Assembly: GCA_031288175.1 (NCBI GenBank)
Contig: JAITRW010000020.1
Location: forward strand, 1 to 52,974
Length of the DNA: 52,974 nt
Direction of reading: 5' to 3'
Source of the DNA: Tannerellaceae bacterium
GTDB lineage: Bacteria; Bacteroidota; Bacteroidia; Bacteroidales; Tannerellaceae
Positions 8,791 to 17,384 of the stretch are shown in pieces (within the stretch, counting starts at the first letter, position 1; every line of letters begins with the position of its first letter). The notes below the pieces were generated by a model. It was not told the origin of the DNA and searched no databases. It worked only from the letters and a program-made list of their open reading frames with translations. Made by a program: the position numbers and the translations under genes.

Positions 8791-9363
8791 TTAAAAGATG
8801 TGGCCAACTCCAAGAAAAATGGAGCTACGTATCTGCTGCACCATCTTTCTTTTGTGGAGTTGTCCGGCAAGATAACTTTCGTGGACGGTGTTAAACTGTT
8901 GGAGGTTATACCCTATCTGGAAGTTGATGTCCGAACGTTTTCGGAAAGTCTTTCTGTATCCTAAGCCGCAGTTCCACATTATTCCTGTATACGAACCTGT
9001 TATAAGTTTTACCGAATAACCAATATCTGTTAATAGAAACCATCTGGGGAGACGTTTCGAAGGGTAAAATCGTATCGGGACGAAAAGAGGGAAAGTGCTG
9101 TAATCAGGATCTCTATACAAGTCTGCACCCGTTCCTAAGCCGGTTGACCATTTTTCCGAAATATCGTACAACCACAAGACGTGGAAAGAGTTGCCGTACA
9201 TTACTTCTTCGAAAGTGTAAGTCTCTGCTCCACTTTCACGTAGCCCTCTCAAATATTGGTAATCAAAAACTAAATGAAACTTCTTCTGTCCGAAAAGAGG
9301 AGACGGGACGCTTATACACAAGCATACCGTAAAAAAGAGCTTAACAAAGATGCATTGCTTCAT
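8791..9363 (-). CDS. Exported outer-membrane beta-barrel-like protein
   Basis: Starting at the ATG at 9363 (rather than an upstream start at 9432) gives 190 residues with a clear signal peptide: MKQCIFVKLFFTV, a hydrophobic core, and cleavage near LFGQ. The mature part alternates short amphipathic strands and ends in the aromatic SSIFLGVGHIF, as in small outer-membrane barrels of Bacteroidales. No specific function is recognisable. A truncated paralogue follows on the same strand, so a tandem duplication occurred here. Confidence 0.65.
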   Translation of the reverse strand: MKQCIFVKLFFTVCLCISVPSPLFGQKKFHLVFDYQYLRGLRESGAETYTFEEVMYGNSFHVLWLYDISEKWSTGLGTGADLYRDPDYSTFPLFVPIRFYPSKRLPRWFLLTDIGYSVKLITGSYTGIMWNCGLGYRKTFRKRSDINFQIGYNLQQFNTVHESYLAGQLHKRKMVQQIRSSIFLGVGHIF

Positions 9364-9465
9364 TATATGAAGAATGTGGGTGGATTTCCTATGAGCACAA
9401 AAGTAGCCGATTTCAAAGATTTTGGGTAACATTGCGTCCTGATAGGGAATCAGTAATTCACGTGT

Positions 9466-12400
9466 ATGAAGACGTCTCGTATTTTCTCCCGTGCAGTGGC
9501 TTTTGTGTCCCTGCTGCTCGTTTTGCCTTTGATACTTGGGGCAAAGTCGTGGTATGTCAAGCCTGCCGCTACCGGTGATGCCACAGGCTCCTCATGGGTT
9601 AACGCCTGTACCCTTGAGTACGTAAAGGATAAAACCAGGGCCGGGGATACCCTGCTGCTCCATGCAGGGAACTATTATCCCAATGGAAATAATCACTATA
9701 AGATCGAACATAGCCTCACTTTCATCGGAGGATTCAACTCTAACAGTCCGGCTCGTGATTCTACGGTGTTGGATGCCGTAGGGGACTTCCGGTTTTTCTA
9801 TATCTCCGGTAATGCAGGGGTGACTACCGTCCATCTCCATAACATGATTTTGAAGAACGGTAATGCTTCGAACGCAGTGGAAAACCCCGGATACGGGGGT
9901 ATTATCTACAATAGGAGCGGTCTTCTTACCCTCTCGGATGTCTCTATCCATTCTTGCGTGGCCACCAAGACTCCCGGCGCCTCCGGATATGGCGGTGCGA
10001 TCTTCAACTTTGGCGGAGTAGTTTCTTTGGTTGGGAAGACCCTTATCTACAATAATATCGCTTCTACGAACGGTAACGGTTATGGCGGTGCGATTGTTGC
10101 GGATGGCGGTGGGGAGGTCAAACTCTACAACGATGTGGAAATACATCATAACAAAGCTTCTACCGCTTCCTCTGCCAATGAAGCGTTGGGAGGCGCCTTT
10201 TACCTCGGAGGGAGTCAGCCGACTGTCGGTACCCTCCATCTTTATCGTGCGAATATACATCACAACTACGCCTTAGATAAGCCCGGCAGTACTGTCGGTA
10301 CGATTCAGGCCGGCGCTATCTACGGCGCCGGTAGTAGTCACATCGAATTTCATTACGGTTCGGATTCTATCTTTATCTGTAACAATGAAGCCGCCTCACA
10401 GGTAACAGGACCTATCACCACAGGCGAACAGGCGATTTATCCCGATCTCACCAAAACGGTCTACCTCCCGCAACAGTTTCGGGTGCCCGTTAAGGGTAGC
10501 GATTCCGCAACGGTCAATCTGGATCTTGGCGATCATGAATACGGATACTACGAAGTACAGAATGGGAGGATTCTCTCTGTCGACCTTTCTATGGCGAAGC
10601 CTTTCGACTATATTTTCCCCTACATCCCCCGCACCCAATACAATAATACGCAAGACGAGCACTATGCATCTACTAAAGACATCTCTTCCGCTCCGGATAG
10701 GAAAAAGTTTCGTCTTGACATTACTGCCGAAAATGACATTCACTTAGATAAGGAACTCAAATTCCGCTATTGTGTCCTCAATCTCCCTCCAGTAATACAA
10801 GGGAACGGCCTTTGGCTTCACAAGGGTGTTGCCTATGCCCCTCTGAGTAACTTCCTTGCTTCTCCCGGTAAAAATTTCCGGGATCCTTGGACAGTAAAGA
10901 AAGACACCATACGTCTTGTCTCTTACTCTCCTATACATCCCTCCATTACTCCGGCTATGGAGTATAATAGAGGGAGCAATAGTTGGAACAAACTCCTTTT
11001 CGTGAAGAAAGACTCCGTGCGGGATTCTACTATCTGGCACATCCCGCTGGCAGAGTTTGATGATCGCCCCGCACTGCTAAATAGCGAAGTGTCTTTCCGT
11101 TCCTTTCAGTATGATGCTTTACAAACCGCTGTAATAACATTCGAATCAATTAGGATACAGGGACTGTTTTACGCATCTGATTTCGAAACCGGAAAAAGTC
11201 AAGAGAAAGATACTATCTTCACCGGTATAGAAAAAAAGATCTCTTTCGTCGTAAAATCCGATTACGAATTCAAGAGCCCCTTCATTGTCAAGAGGATTAA
11301 GGATAAGGACACTATTCCCCTTTATCCGAAAGAATCAACAGGTAAAACATTCACCTACGACTTCCAGTTGGGGGATACGGGAGTTTATCGTGTGGTTCCC
11401 AATGTTCAGGATAATGTGACGACGGTAAACCTGTCGGCTTTCGCCCCCTCACTCCCAGGCTCAACCGTTGCCGACTATTACGGGATCACGGAAACGTTGA
11501 TTAAAAGAAACTATGAAGGGTATTACTTAGGTCAGGACAAGTCGGAAGCCTATTACGATATGACTGACGGTGTCTTGGGAAAATGCTCTCCCTCCTCTTC
11601 CGGTAGTATTACTCTGTCTTATCTGCCTAATATGGCGTTGGATGCCTTCTTTGAAGATTTCTACATCCTCGTAGATGAACCGGCCGCTCATATTCCGCTT
11701 GAGTATTCTACGGGTAATTTTGATTGTGTTGATGTGAAAGATGTGTTTGACGTTGACGGCCGTCGTAGTGCTGTCCGTTATCATTTTAGATTCCAACCCG
11801 CCAGTCTGATTTCAAATAGTAGTAACAATTACCAATTTACCCCCAAGTTTACCTACGATCTTGTCTTCCTCTCCGAACTCGCTGACGGCTGGGTTTATGC
11901 AAATGATCTTATATCCGGAGGGGTGCATCGTTTCCCTATCAAGAAGCAAGGCGACGATACGATCAGGATCTATCCCGTAGGTAATTACAACACAAGTGTC
12001 CCCCCCCTGCAAACGTTCCCTATACCCACTTCTCTTGCTTTGAAGTACTGTACACAAAATGGAAATACCTCCGCTAACACAAATTTGCCACTCAATTATA
12101 AGAAGGAAAAGAACGTCTACGAGCTTTGTTTGCCTGCCGGTTCTGCCCCCGGCAGTAGCAATCCTGCCCTGTCAGAAAGTCCGAAAATTCTTGGCGATCT
12201 GCAAACCGGTAGTAACACGAGTCTACACTACTTGTATATCGGTCAGATGCCCGACGACTTTGAATTCCGAACGCCGGGATTGAATGCCAACGCTTCCTAC
12301 TCTTTTCAAGGTCTTTTAGGGCAGCCTTTTATTCTTAGATCGAACAATGCGACCCGCATTCCCATCGCCATCCAGGACTCTATGAGAGCTATACCCGTCG

Positions 12401-15400
12401 CTAAAAAAGCAGGTACGGACTACTATTTCAGCTCCATCATAGCCGTGGGGCACGATGCATACCTCTCTATCATCGCCTTGGATTTCAGTGAAATCATCAA
12501 TAAATATGATCGGGAGTATACCTTCCTGCCCTCAAGTTTCAGTTTCGATGCACAGTTGGAATCCCATTACATCACCGCTGTCCCAAAGGATGGGTACAAA
12601 TACATGGCTCCCAAGGAAGTGGATACTGACTATTATTCTACCAGAGTGGTCCGTCGAAACGGAACGGATATTATTTACGACATCCATTTCTTCTTCAAGC
12701 CTTTCACCGGAAATATACCTCTCGTCATCACTCCCGATTTCCCCTTGTTCTGTCATACCATCAACTTGGGTATTGACCCTCGTTACAGCAACGCCGAAGG
12801 ATTTTCTTTTCTTTCAGGACCGGACTTCATAAATGATACCCTTTTTGTCTCTCCCGAAGCCTACACCCGTCGGTTTGCCATAGTGGCACAAGGTGAGAAC
12901 CGTTTTCTCACACCTATTGTCAAGTGTAGCGAGAAAAAAAATGTGCAGCTCAAGTGTGATTCCGTCTCTACCCGAGAACCTGTGCCCGGTACGGTTACTG
13001 ACTTGAAAAAAGTGTATTACTACACCCTTATAGCCGATACCGATGTGGATATCACTGTCACTGCTTCCCCTTGTACCTATGTCAACCTTTCGACACTGGA
13101 TAGAGGACTCCAATATATCCTTCCATCCAAACAAGGGAAAGGCTTCTACATAGATTCAATAGCTCTTAAGACACGCGACTTGGTGAACATTTATGTCCGT
13201 TCCGATTTCAGAATTGAGCCCAAAGTTGTACTTTTCACAATATCCGGAAGAAACATCCCGCTTGATAATCCGACGGGTAGTAAATACACAGATTGGAGGG
13301 TTAATTTCTATATAGATAAGGATAAGGAAATCCCTTCCTTCCCTTCCACGACCCACCCTATCTTTAGCTCTGGCGGGAATAGCTGTCTTATTTATCCACA
13401 CCTGCCTCCCGAGATTGTTTACTCAAAGGTTAGTGACGGTACACTTGTCGTTGATTATGACAAACCGGCGCCTGTTTTCTTGACGGAAACGGATCTTCTT
13501 TCCAAAGACACTTTTTCAATCTTCCTTGGTAAACCTTATGATAAACTGTCTCCAAAAGTGAGCCTTGCCTCTATCTCTGATAACGTTTTAGACGATCAAG
13601 TGAGAGGAATAGACACGACGCGTCAATCTATTAAACTTAATGGAGGGAATAATTGGCGTGAAGGGGTTGAATATCGGTATGAGGTTACGATCAATGAGAG
13701 CGCTATCCTTCGCATCAGTCTCCCACAGTATCACACTGTCACACTGCCTGGAGTAGGTGAACTTCCCAAAGGACTGGAATATGGATCCTCAGAAGATATA
13801 TCGGAATCTTCTCTTTGCGACGTAGGCCGTATTGTCTCTTTCTCGCTCTCTATACAAAAGCAATACGCCGTCTGTGATCCTGTCGTAAAATGTGACGATG
13901 GGACGACGACCCCCACGATCTCCAAGCTACGCATTGAGGATAACGGTAATCATGTTTACCAAGTTTCTTTCACCATGCCCGACCACGACGTTGCCCTCTC
14001 CTTCGCCACCGCATATCATTCCCTCACCTTCCCCTCCTCTCTCCCGCCTTCCCTTGAATATGTCGAAGGATATATAGGAGAAGCTTCCAAAACTTACTAC
14101 TATCCGCCTAACGTTTCCGCTCTTGACACCATTACTCTCCTTGTTAAAGGGAACGAATCTCCACCCTCCGTCTCTCTCCCTGACAATCTCTACCCCAATT
14201 TCACTGCCTTTTATCCCGAACAGTCCCTCACCACCTATCCGAAAGACGGAGAAACTATCTACCGTTATCCCATCCGTTTTTCCGGTCGGCAGATTTTGTG
14301 CATCTTTTCAGGTTCTGCTCTGCACCAAGACACCATCATTCTTCCCCCACTGCCGGAAGAAAGACTTGAATACATCAACGGTGTAGCAGGGCAAAAGGTC
14401 GCCAAACCTGGAGATCTTGTATCCTTCTCTCTCCGTACGAAAGGCCTCTATGTTCGTGCCTGTCCGTCCGTCTCTCTCAACGGACGGACTCTTGTCCCCG
14501 TTGCCTCTAACGGAAATACCTATACTTTCTCTTTCCTTGTCCCTCCTATCCCTTCCGGTGGAAGAAGCCCCCTCCGACTTCAGCCCGAAATTAATCTTGA
14601 CTACTTCACCGTAGAATTTGATGCTCCCCTTCCCACTGGTGTCAGTTTCCATAAATCTTCCAATCTAAGAGGCCTCAAGAGTTACCTATATCGTGCTTTC
14701 GGACACGATTCCCGCGACACCTTGGTCCTGAGCATTGAACGATTCTATGCCGCTGCCTCCCCCGAGATCTCCATCTCCTTCAATGACAATACCTCTCCGC
14801 TCTACCCCGATAATGTTTCTACGGATCCGGAAACTTCCAGTCGCCTGTATCGTTACATAGTCTCTCTGCCTTATAACGATCCGCACGCTATCATACGTGT
14901 CTCTTTCGCTCCTCTCACGCATGTATGGCCGCCACTGCCCACAGGTATTGTTTACGAAACACTGCCCGACGGACTTACCTCCCAGGCCGTTTCACAGGGT
15001 GCTGTCTACTGTTATTCCAAAGGCCAAAAAGTCTCGTTCACTCTCCGGACACTTAATCCCTATATCAATGTAGCCCCTATCGTTCATCGTAATGGCTTTT
15101 TTGTGGAACGCTCTTCCTTAGGCGCGGGGAAGTACAGCTATTCCTTTACGGCCGAAGACAATGCCAACATCTCCTTCTACCTCCCCTACCGCATCATCAC
15201 ACTCCCCTCTCTCAATACCATCGAAGGCCTTCATTACGTCGGGCTGCCTGACGATGATGACCCGCATTATGTTTCGCCTAACAGCGACATCCCTTTCCGC
15301 TTCACCCTCGCCGTCGATGAATCTAAGACAGGCGCTTTCATTCCCCGTGTCCTCATTGACGGTGTTGATCTTGAACCGGAATCCGTCAACGGCACGGACT

Positions 15401-16722
15401 TTAATTACAGCCTGAAAACTCCGATTGACATCCAGCCCTTTATTTCCCTTGTCTCCCGTACCTTCACCCTCTCTTTGCCGCCGCTTCCGGAAGGCCTTGC
15501 TTACGTCGGCGATGATATACCCGGAGAATCGCAGCACGCCGGAGCTATTAACAAAACCTTTACCCTCCACGTTGATCCTGATTATAGGGCTGTCAAACCC
15601 CTTGTTACAGCCAATGGAACGACCCTTGTACCTCTCTCTGCCCCCGACGGATCTTCACATACTTACACCATCAATACCGGCGTCAATACCGTCGTCTCCG
15701 TCGCCTTCGATTACTTTGCCGTCACCCTGCCACCCAATCTCCCTACGGGTGTTAGCTATGTATCTGGTTCTCTTGGCGCCGGGACCTATTTCCGTACACC
15801 CGGCGATATCTTCACTTTCTCACTCTTTACTCCCGATGCCAACGACGAAGCTCCCGCTGTCTATTGTAACGGTGCCTTTGTCCCTGCTGAACGGCGTGAT
15901 TTCGGACTTTTTGAGTACTCATTTACTGTCATTGGAAACACCACTGCTCTCATCGCCTTCAACAACCTCGTCCTCTTTATCAGCATAGAGGCGCCCGAAC
16001 TCTCGGTCGTCTCTGAGAAAGGCCAGGGTGTACACTATTATCTTTTGACAGGGATTCACGAAATATTCGTCCTCGAACTTGATCCCGAATATGTCGGCCT
16101 CACCCCTATCCTCACTGTCAATGGTATACAGCAAGCCGCCGCCTATGTGCAAGGCAATCGTTTCACTTACAACCTCAACTCAGGAGGCAACCTTGAAGTC
16201 CATGCTTCACTTCATTACAACACCTTTACCCTTGAACAAGTGCCTCCTCCTTACCTTTTCCTCTTGCCCGCTGCCGGTACTTATTACCGTGATGCCGGTG
16301 TACCTTTTCAGTTCCGTGTACAGGACTATCTCAACTTGGGAGATCCTTCCGTTACCTACGTTGACGGACAGTCGCTTGCCCCTGTCTCTCATGAAGAAAA
16401 TGAGTACAGCTACGTCCTGAATCCGGAAGGAGAAACGAATCTCTACCTCATCCGTGTCGCTTCCAGACTTTCCAATCCTCTTCGGCCTCCCCTTCAAGCC
16501 GATGAACCCTCCGTTGCTTACCATTCCGATGCCCTTCATCTCTCCCACTTGACCGGCAGACCTCTTCTCCTTGTCAATGCTGCCGGACGTCTTTCATTCC
16601 GGATACTGCCCACTTCCGATACTTACGTGTATCCCGTCTCCCTCCCATCCGGTATTTACTTCCTTGTCTCCCCTGCTTACCAGGGTACACAACCTATCGC
16701 TCTCAAATTCATTGTCCGTTAA
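9466..16722 (+). CDS. Giant T9SS-type secreted repeat protein (putative adhesin)
   Basis: The 2418-residue product starts with a signal peptide (cleavage near ILGAKS). Residues ~25-330 look like a right-handed beta-helix of the polymorphic-repeat type: DTLLLHAGNYYPNG, GYGGIIYN, GYGGAIFN, GYGGAIVADGG. From roughly residue 1090 to 2330 there are about a dozen degenerate units of 80-105 residues. Each begins like TLPPLPTGVSYV, has a central F(T/S)FSL strand and a V..NG segment, and ends like YSFT...ISF. The last ~60 residues (LLVNAAGRLSF, LPSGIYFLV, ALKFIVR) resemble a T9SS C-terminal sorting domain. I infer a surface-attached or released adhesin. The gene has no close operon partner and ends at a strong terminator. 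Confidence 0.8.
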   Translation: MKTSRIFSRAVAFVSLLLVLPLILGAKSWYVKPAATGDATGSSWVNACTLEYVKDKTRAGDTLLLHAGNYYPNGNNHYKIEHSLTFIGGFNSNSPARDSTVLDAVGDFRFFYISGNAGVTTVHLHNMILKNGNASNAVENPGYGGIIYNRSGLLTLSDVSIHSCVATKTPGASGYGGAIFNFGGVVSLVGKTLIYNNIASTNGNGYGGAIVADGGGEVKLYNDVEIHHNKASTASSANEALGGAFYLGGSQPTVGTLHLYRANIHHNYALDKPGSTVGTIQAGAIYGAGSSHIEFHYGSDSIFICNNEAASQVTGPITTGEQAIYPDLTKTVYLPQQFRVPVKGSDSATVNLDLGDHEYGYYEVQNGRILSVDLSMAKPFDYIFPYIPRTQYNNTQDEHYASTKDISSAPDRKKFRLDITAENDIHLDKELKFRYCVLNLPPVIQGNGLWLHKGVAYAPLSNFLASPGKNFRDPWTVKKDTIRLVSYSPIHPSITPAMEYNRGSNSWNKLLFVKKDSVRDSTIWHIPLAEFDDRPALLNSEVSFRSFQYDALQTAVITFESIRIQGLFYASDFETGKSQEKDTIFTGIEKKISFVVKSDYEFKSPFIVKRIKDKDTIPLYPKESTGKTFTYDFQLGDTGVYRVVPNVQDNVTTVNLSAFAPSLPGSTVADYYGITETLIKRNYEGYYLGQDKSEAYYDMTDGVLGKCSPSSSGSITLSYLPNMALDAFFEDFYILVDEPAAHIPLEYSTGNFDCVDVKDVFDVDGRRSAVRYHFRFQPASLISNSSNNYQFTPKFTYDLVFLSELADGWVYANDLISGGVHRFPIKKQGDDTIRIYPVGNYNTSVPPLQTFPIPTSLALKYCTQNGNTSANTNLPLNYKKEKNVYELCLPAGSAPGSSNPALSESPKILGDLQTGSNTSLHYLYIGQMPDDFEFRTPGLNANASYSFQGLLGQPFILRSNNATRIPIAIQDSMRAIPVAKKAGTDYYFSSIIAVGHDAYLSIIALDFSEIINKYDREYTFLPSSFSFDAQLESHYITAVPKDGYKYMAPKEVDTDYYSTRVVRRNGTDIIYDIHFFFKPFTGNIPLVITPDFPLFCHTINLGIDPRYSNAEGFSFLSGPDFINDTLFVSPEAYTRRFAIVAQGENRFLTPIVKCSEKKNVQLKCDSVSTREPVPGTVTDLKKVYYYTLIADTDVDITVTASPCTYVNLSTLDRGLQYILPSKQGKGFYIDSIALKTRDLVNIYVRSDFRIEPKVVLFTISGRNIPLDNPTGSKYTDWRVNFYIDKDKEIPSFPSTTHPIFSSGGNSCLIYPHLPPEIVYSKVSDGTLVVDYDKPAPVFLTETDLLSKDTFSIFLGKPYDKLSPKVSLASISDNVLDDQVRGIDTTRQSIKLNGGNNWREGVEYRYEVTINESAILRISLPQYHTVTLPGVGELPKGLEYGSSEDISESSLCDVGRIVSFSLSIQKQYAVCDPVVKCDDGTTTPTISKLRIEDNGNHVYQVSFTMPDHDVALSFATAYHSLTFPSSLPPSLEYVEGYIGEASKTYYYPPNVSALDTITLLVKGNESPPSVSLPDNLYPNFTAFYPEQSLTTYPKDGETIYRYPIRFSGRQILCIFSGSALHQDTIILPPLPEERLEYINGVAGQKVAKPGDLVSFSLRTKGLYVRACPSVSLNGRTLVPVASNGNTYTFSFLVPPIPSGGRSPLRLQPEINLDYFTVEFDAPLPTGVSFHKSSNLRGLKSYLYRAFGHDSRDTLVLSIERFYAAASPEISISFNDNTSPLYPDNVSTDPETSSRLYRYIVSLPYNDPHAIIRVSFAPLTHVWPPLPTGIVYETLPDGLTSQAVSQGAVYCYSKGQKVSFTLRTLNPYINVAPIVHRNGFFVERSSLGAGKYSYSFTAEDNANISFYLPYRIITLPSLNTIEGLHYVGLPDDDDPHYVSPNSDIPFRFTLAVDESKTGAFIPRVLIDGVDLEPESVNGTDFNYSLKTPIDIQPFISLVSRTFTLSLPPLPEGLAYVGDDIPGESQHAGAINKTFTLHVDPDYRAVKPLVTANGTTLVPLSAPDGSSHTYTINTGVNTVVSVAFDYFAVTLPPNLPTGVSYVSGSLGAGTYFRTPGDIFTFSLFTPDANDEAPAVYCNGAFVPAERRDFGLFEYSFTVIGNTTALIAFNNLVLFISIEAPELSVVSEKGQGVHYYLLTGIHEIFVLELDPEYVGLTPILTVNGIQQAAAYVQGNRFTYNLNSGGNLEVHASLHYNTFTLEQVPPPYLFLLPAAGTYYRDAGVPFQFRVQDYLNLGDPSVTYVDGQSLAPVSHEENEYSYVLNPEGETNLYLIRVASRLSNPLRPPLQADEPSVAYHSDALHLSHLTGRPLLLVNAAGRLSFRILPTSDTYVYPVSLPSGIYFLVSPAYQGTQPIALKFIVR

Positions 16723-16725
16723 TAT

Positions 16726-16769
16726 TCTCTCCCCTCCGGTTATTTTTATCCGGAGGGAGAGATTTTTTC
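16726..16769 (+). terminator. Rho-independent terminator of the giant gene
   Basis: TCTCTCCCCTCCGG pairs with CCGGAGGGAGAGA (13 bp, one bulged C) around an AT-rich loop and is followed by TTTTTT. It starts 4 nt after the stop codon. Confidence 0.92.
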
Positions 16770-16813
16770 TATCTGGCTCCCCAAACAGCCGTGTGAATAA
16801 TTTTTTGGTTTCA

Positions 16814-16844
16814 TTTGGTAGTTTGTGGGAAAGGTTTACTTTTG
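16814..16844 (+). promoter_or_regulatory. Promoter of tRNA-Glu/rpsT
   Basis: TTTG (16814-16817), exactly 19 nt, then TACTTTTG (16837-16844) is a perfect Bacteroidetes housekeeping promoter. It lies 18 nt before the tRNA-Glu, with rpsT close behind and no other promoter or terminator in between. Confidence 0.85.
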
Positions 16845-16862
16845 CACCGCGTTTCCAAGGGA

Positions 16863-16934
16863 GGCCCATTCGTCTATCGGTTAGGACGCAAGATTTTCAT
16901 TCTTGAAAGGGGGGTTCGATTCCCCCATGGGCTA
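16863..16934 (+). tRNA. tRNA-Glu (TTC)
   Basis: The acceptor arms GGCCCAT and ATGGGCT pair (one G-T), the anticodon stem CAAGA/TCTTG encloses TTTTCAT with anticodon TTC, and the T arm is GGGGG-TTCGATT-CCCCC. CCA is not encoded. It is probably co-transcribed with rpsT, which starts 42 nt downstream. Confidence 0.96.
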
Positions 16935-16976
16935 CAGATTATCACCATCAAGAAAAGTAGAAACGAATACAAGCAC

Positions 16977-17231
16977 ATGGCAAATCATAAGTCATCCATC
17001 AAAAGGATTCGGCAGACGGAAACGAAGCGTTTGCACAATCGTTACTACGCCAAAAGCGCACGTACCGCTGTGAAGGCGCTCCGGGATACCGAAGACAAGG
17101 TTGTAGCAGGAGAAATGCTCCCTAAGGTCGCTGCTATGCTGGACAGGCTTGCCAAAAAACATATCATTCACAAGAACAAAGCCGCTAATCTCAAATCCAA
17201 ATTGGCTTTGCACGTGAATAAATTGTCCTGA
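16977..17231 (+). CDS. rpsT: 30S ribosomal protein S20
   Basis: The 84-residue basic protein starts [18 protein letters not shown] and ends [13 protein letters not shown], the standard S20 pattern and length; S20 binds 16S rRNA early in 30S assembly. The ATG at 16977 is chosen because MANHKS is the family N-terminus, although the frame is open further upstream through the tRNA. The gene lies between tRNA-Glu and tRNA-Gly, and tRNA-Gly has its own promoter right after the rpsT stop. Confidence 0.97.
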   Translation: MANHKSSIKRIRQTETKRLHNRYYAKSARTAVKALRDTEDKVVAGEMLPKVAAMLDRLAKKHIIHKNKAANLKSKLALHVNKLS

Positions 17232-17234
17232 AGC

Positions 17235-17265
17235 TTGTATGGGCGCCGAAAAGTGCCTACCTTTG
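17235..17265 (+). promoter_or_regulatory. Promoter of tRNA-Gly
   Basis: A TTG (17235-17237) and TACCTTTG (17258-17265) are separated by about 20 nt and lie 30 nt before the tRNA-Gly. The -7 box is perfect; the -33 box is partial. Confidence 0.65.
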
Positions 17266-17295
17266 CCTTCGCTTGCACGCACAACGCATACAGTC

Positions 17296-17371
17296 GCGAA
17301 AATAGCTCAGTTGGTAGAGCATAACCTTGCCAAGGTTAGGGTCGCGGGTTCGAGTCCCGTTTTTCGCTCCA
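17296..17371 (+). tRNA. tRNA-Gly (GCC)
   Basis: GCGAAAA pairs with TTTTCGC, and the anticodon stem TAACC/GGTTA encloses TTGCCAA with anticodon GCC. The T arm is GCGGG-TTCGAGT-CCCGT, and the CCA end is encoded at 17369-17371. The next gene starts only 13 nt later. Confidence 0.96.
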
Positions 17372-17384
17372 AGTCCTATTTCTT

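Noticed and set aside
8770-8800. A programmed -1 frameshift joining the two barrel paralogues at TTTTAAA before the stop at 8791
   Set aside because: The heptamer is in the wrong phase for a standard -1 slip, and a fusion of two barrels would be implausible. Deletion of the second gene's start is simpler.
9466-16722. CRISPR array or short tandem DNA repeats
   Set aside because: The repetition is at protein level and strongly diverged; no regularly spaced identical DNA repeats were seen here or elsewhere in the window.
9592-16869. Many reading frames of 60-220 codons on both strands within the giant gene
   Set aside because: They are shadows in a long, codon-biased gene; none has a signal peptide, known motif or promoter, while the main frame has a signal peptide, repeats and a sorting tail.
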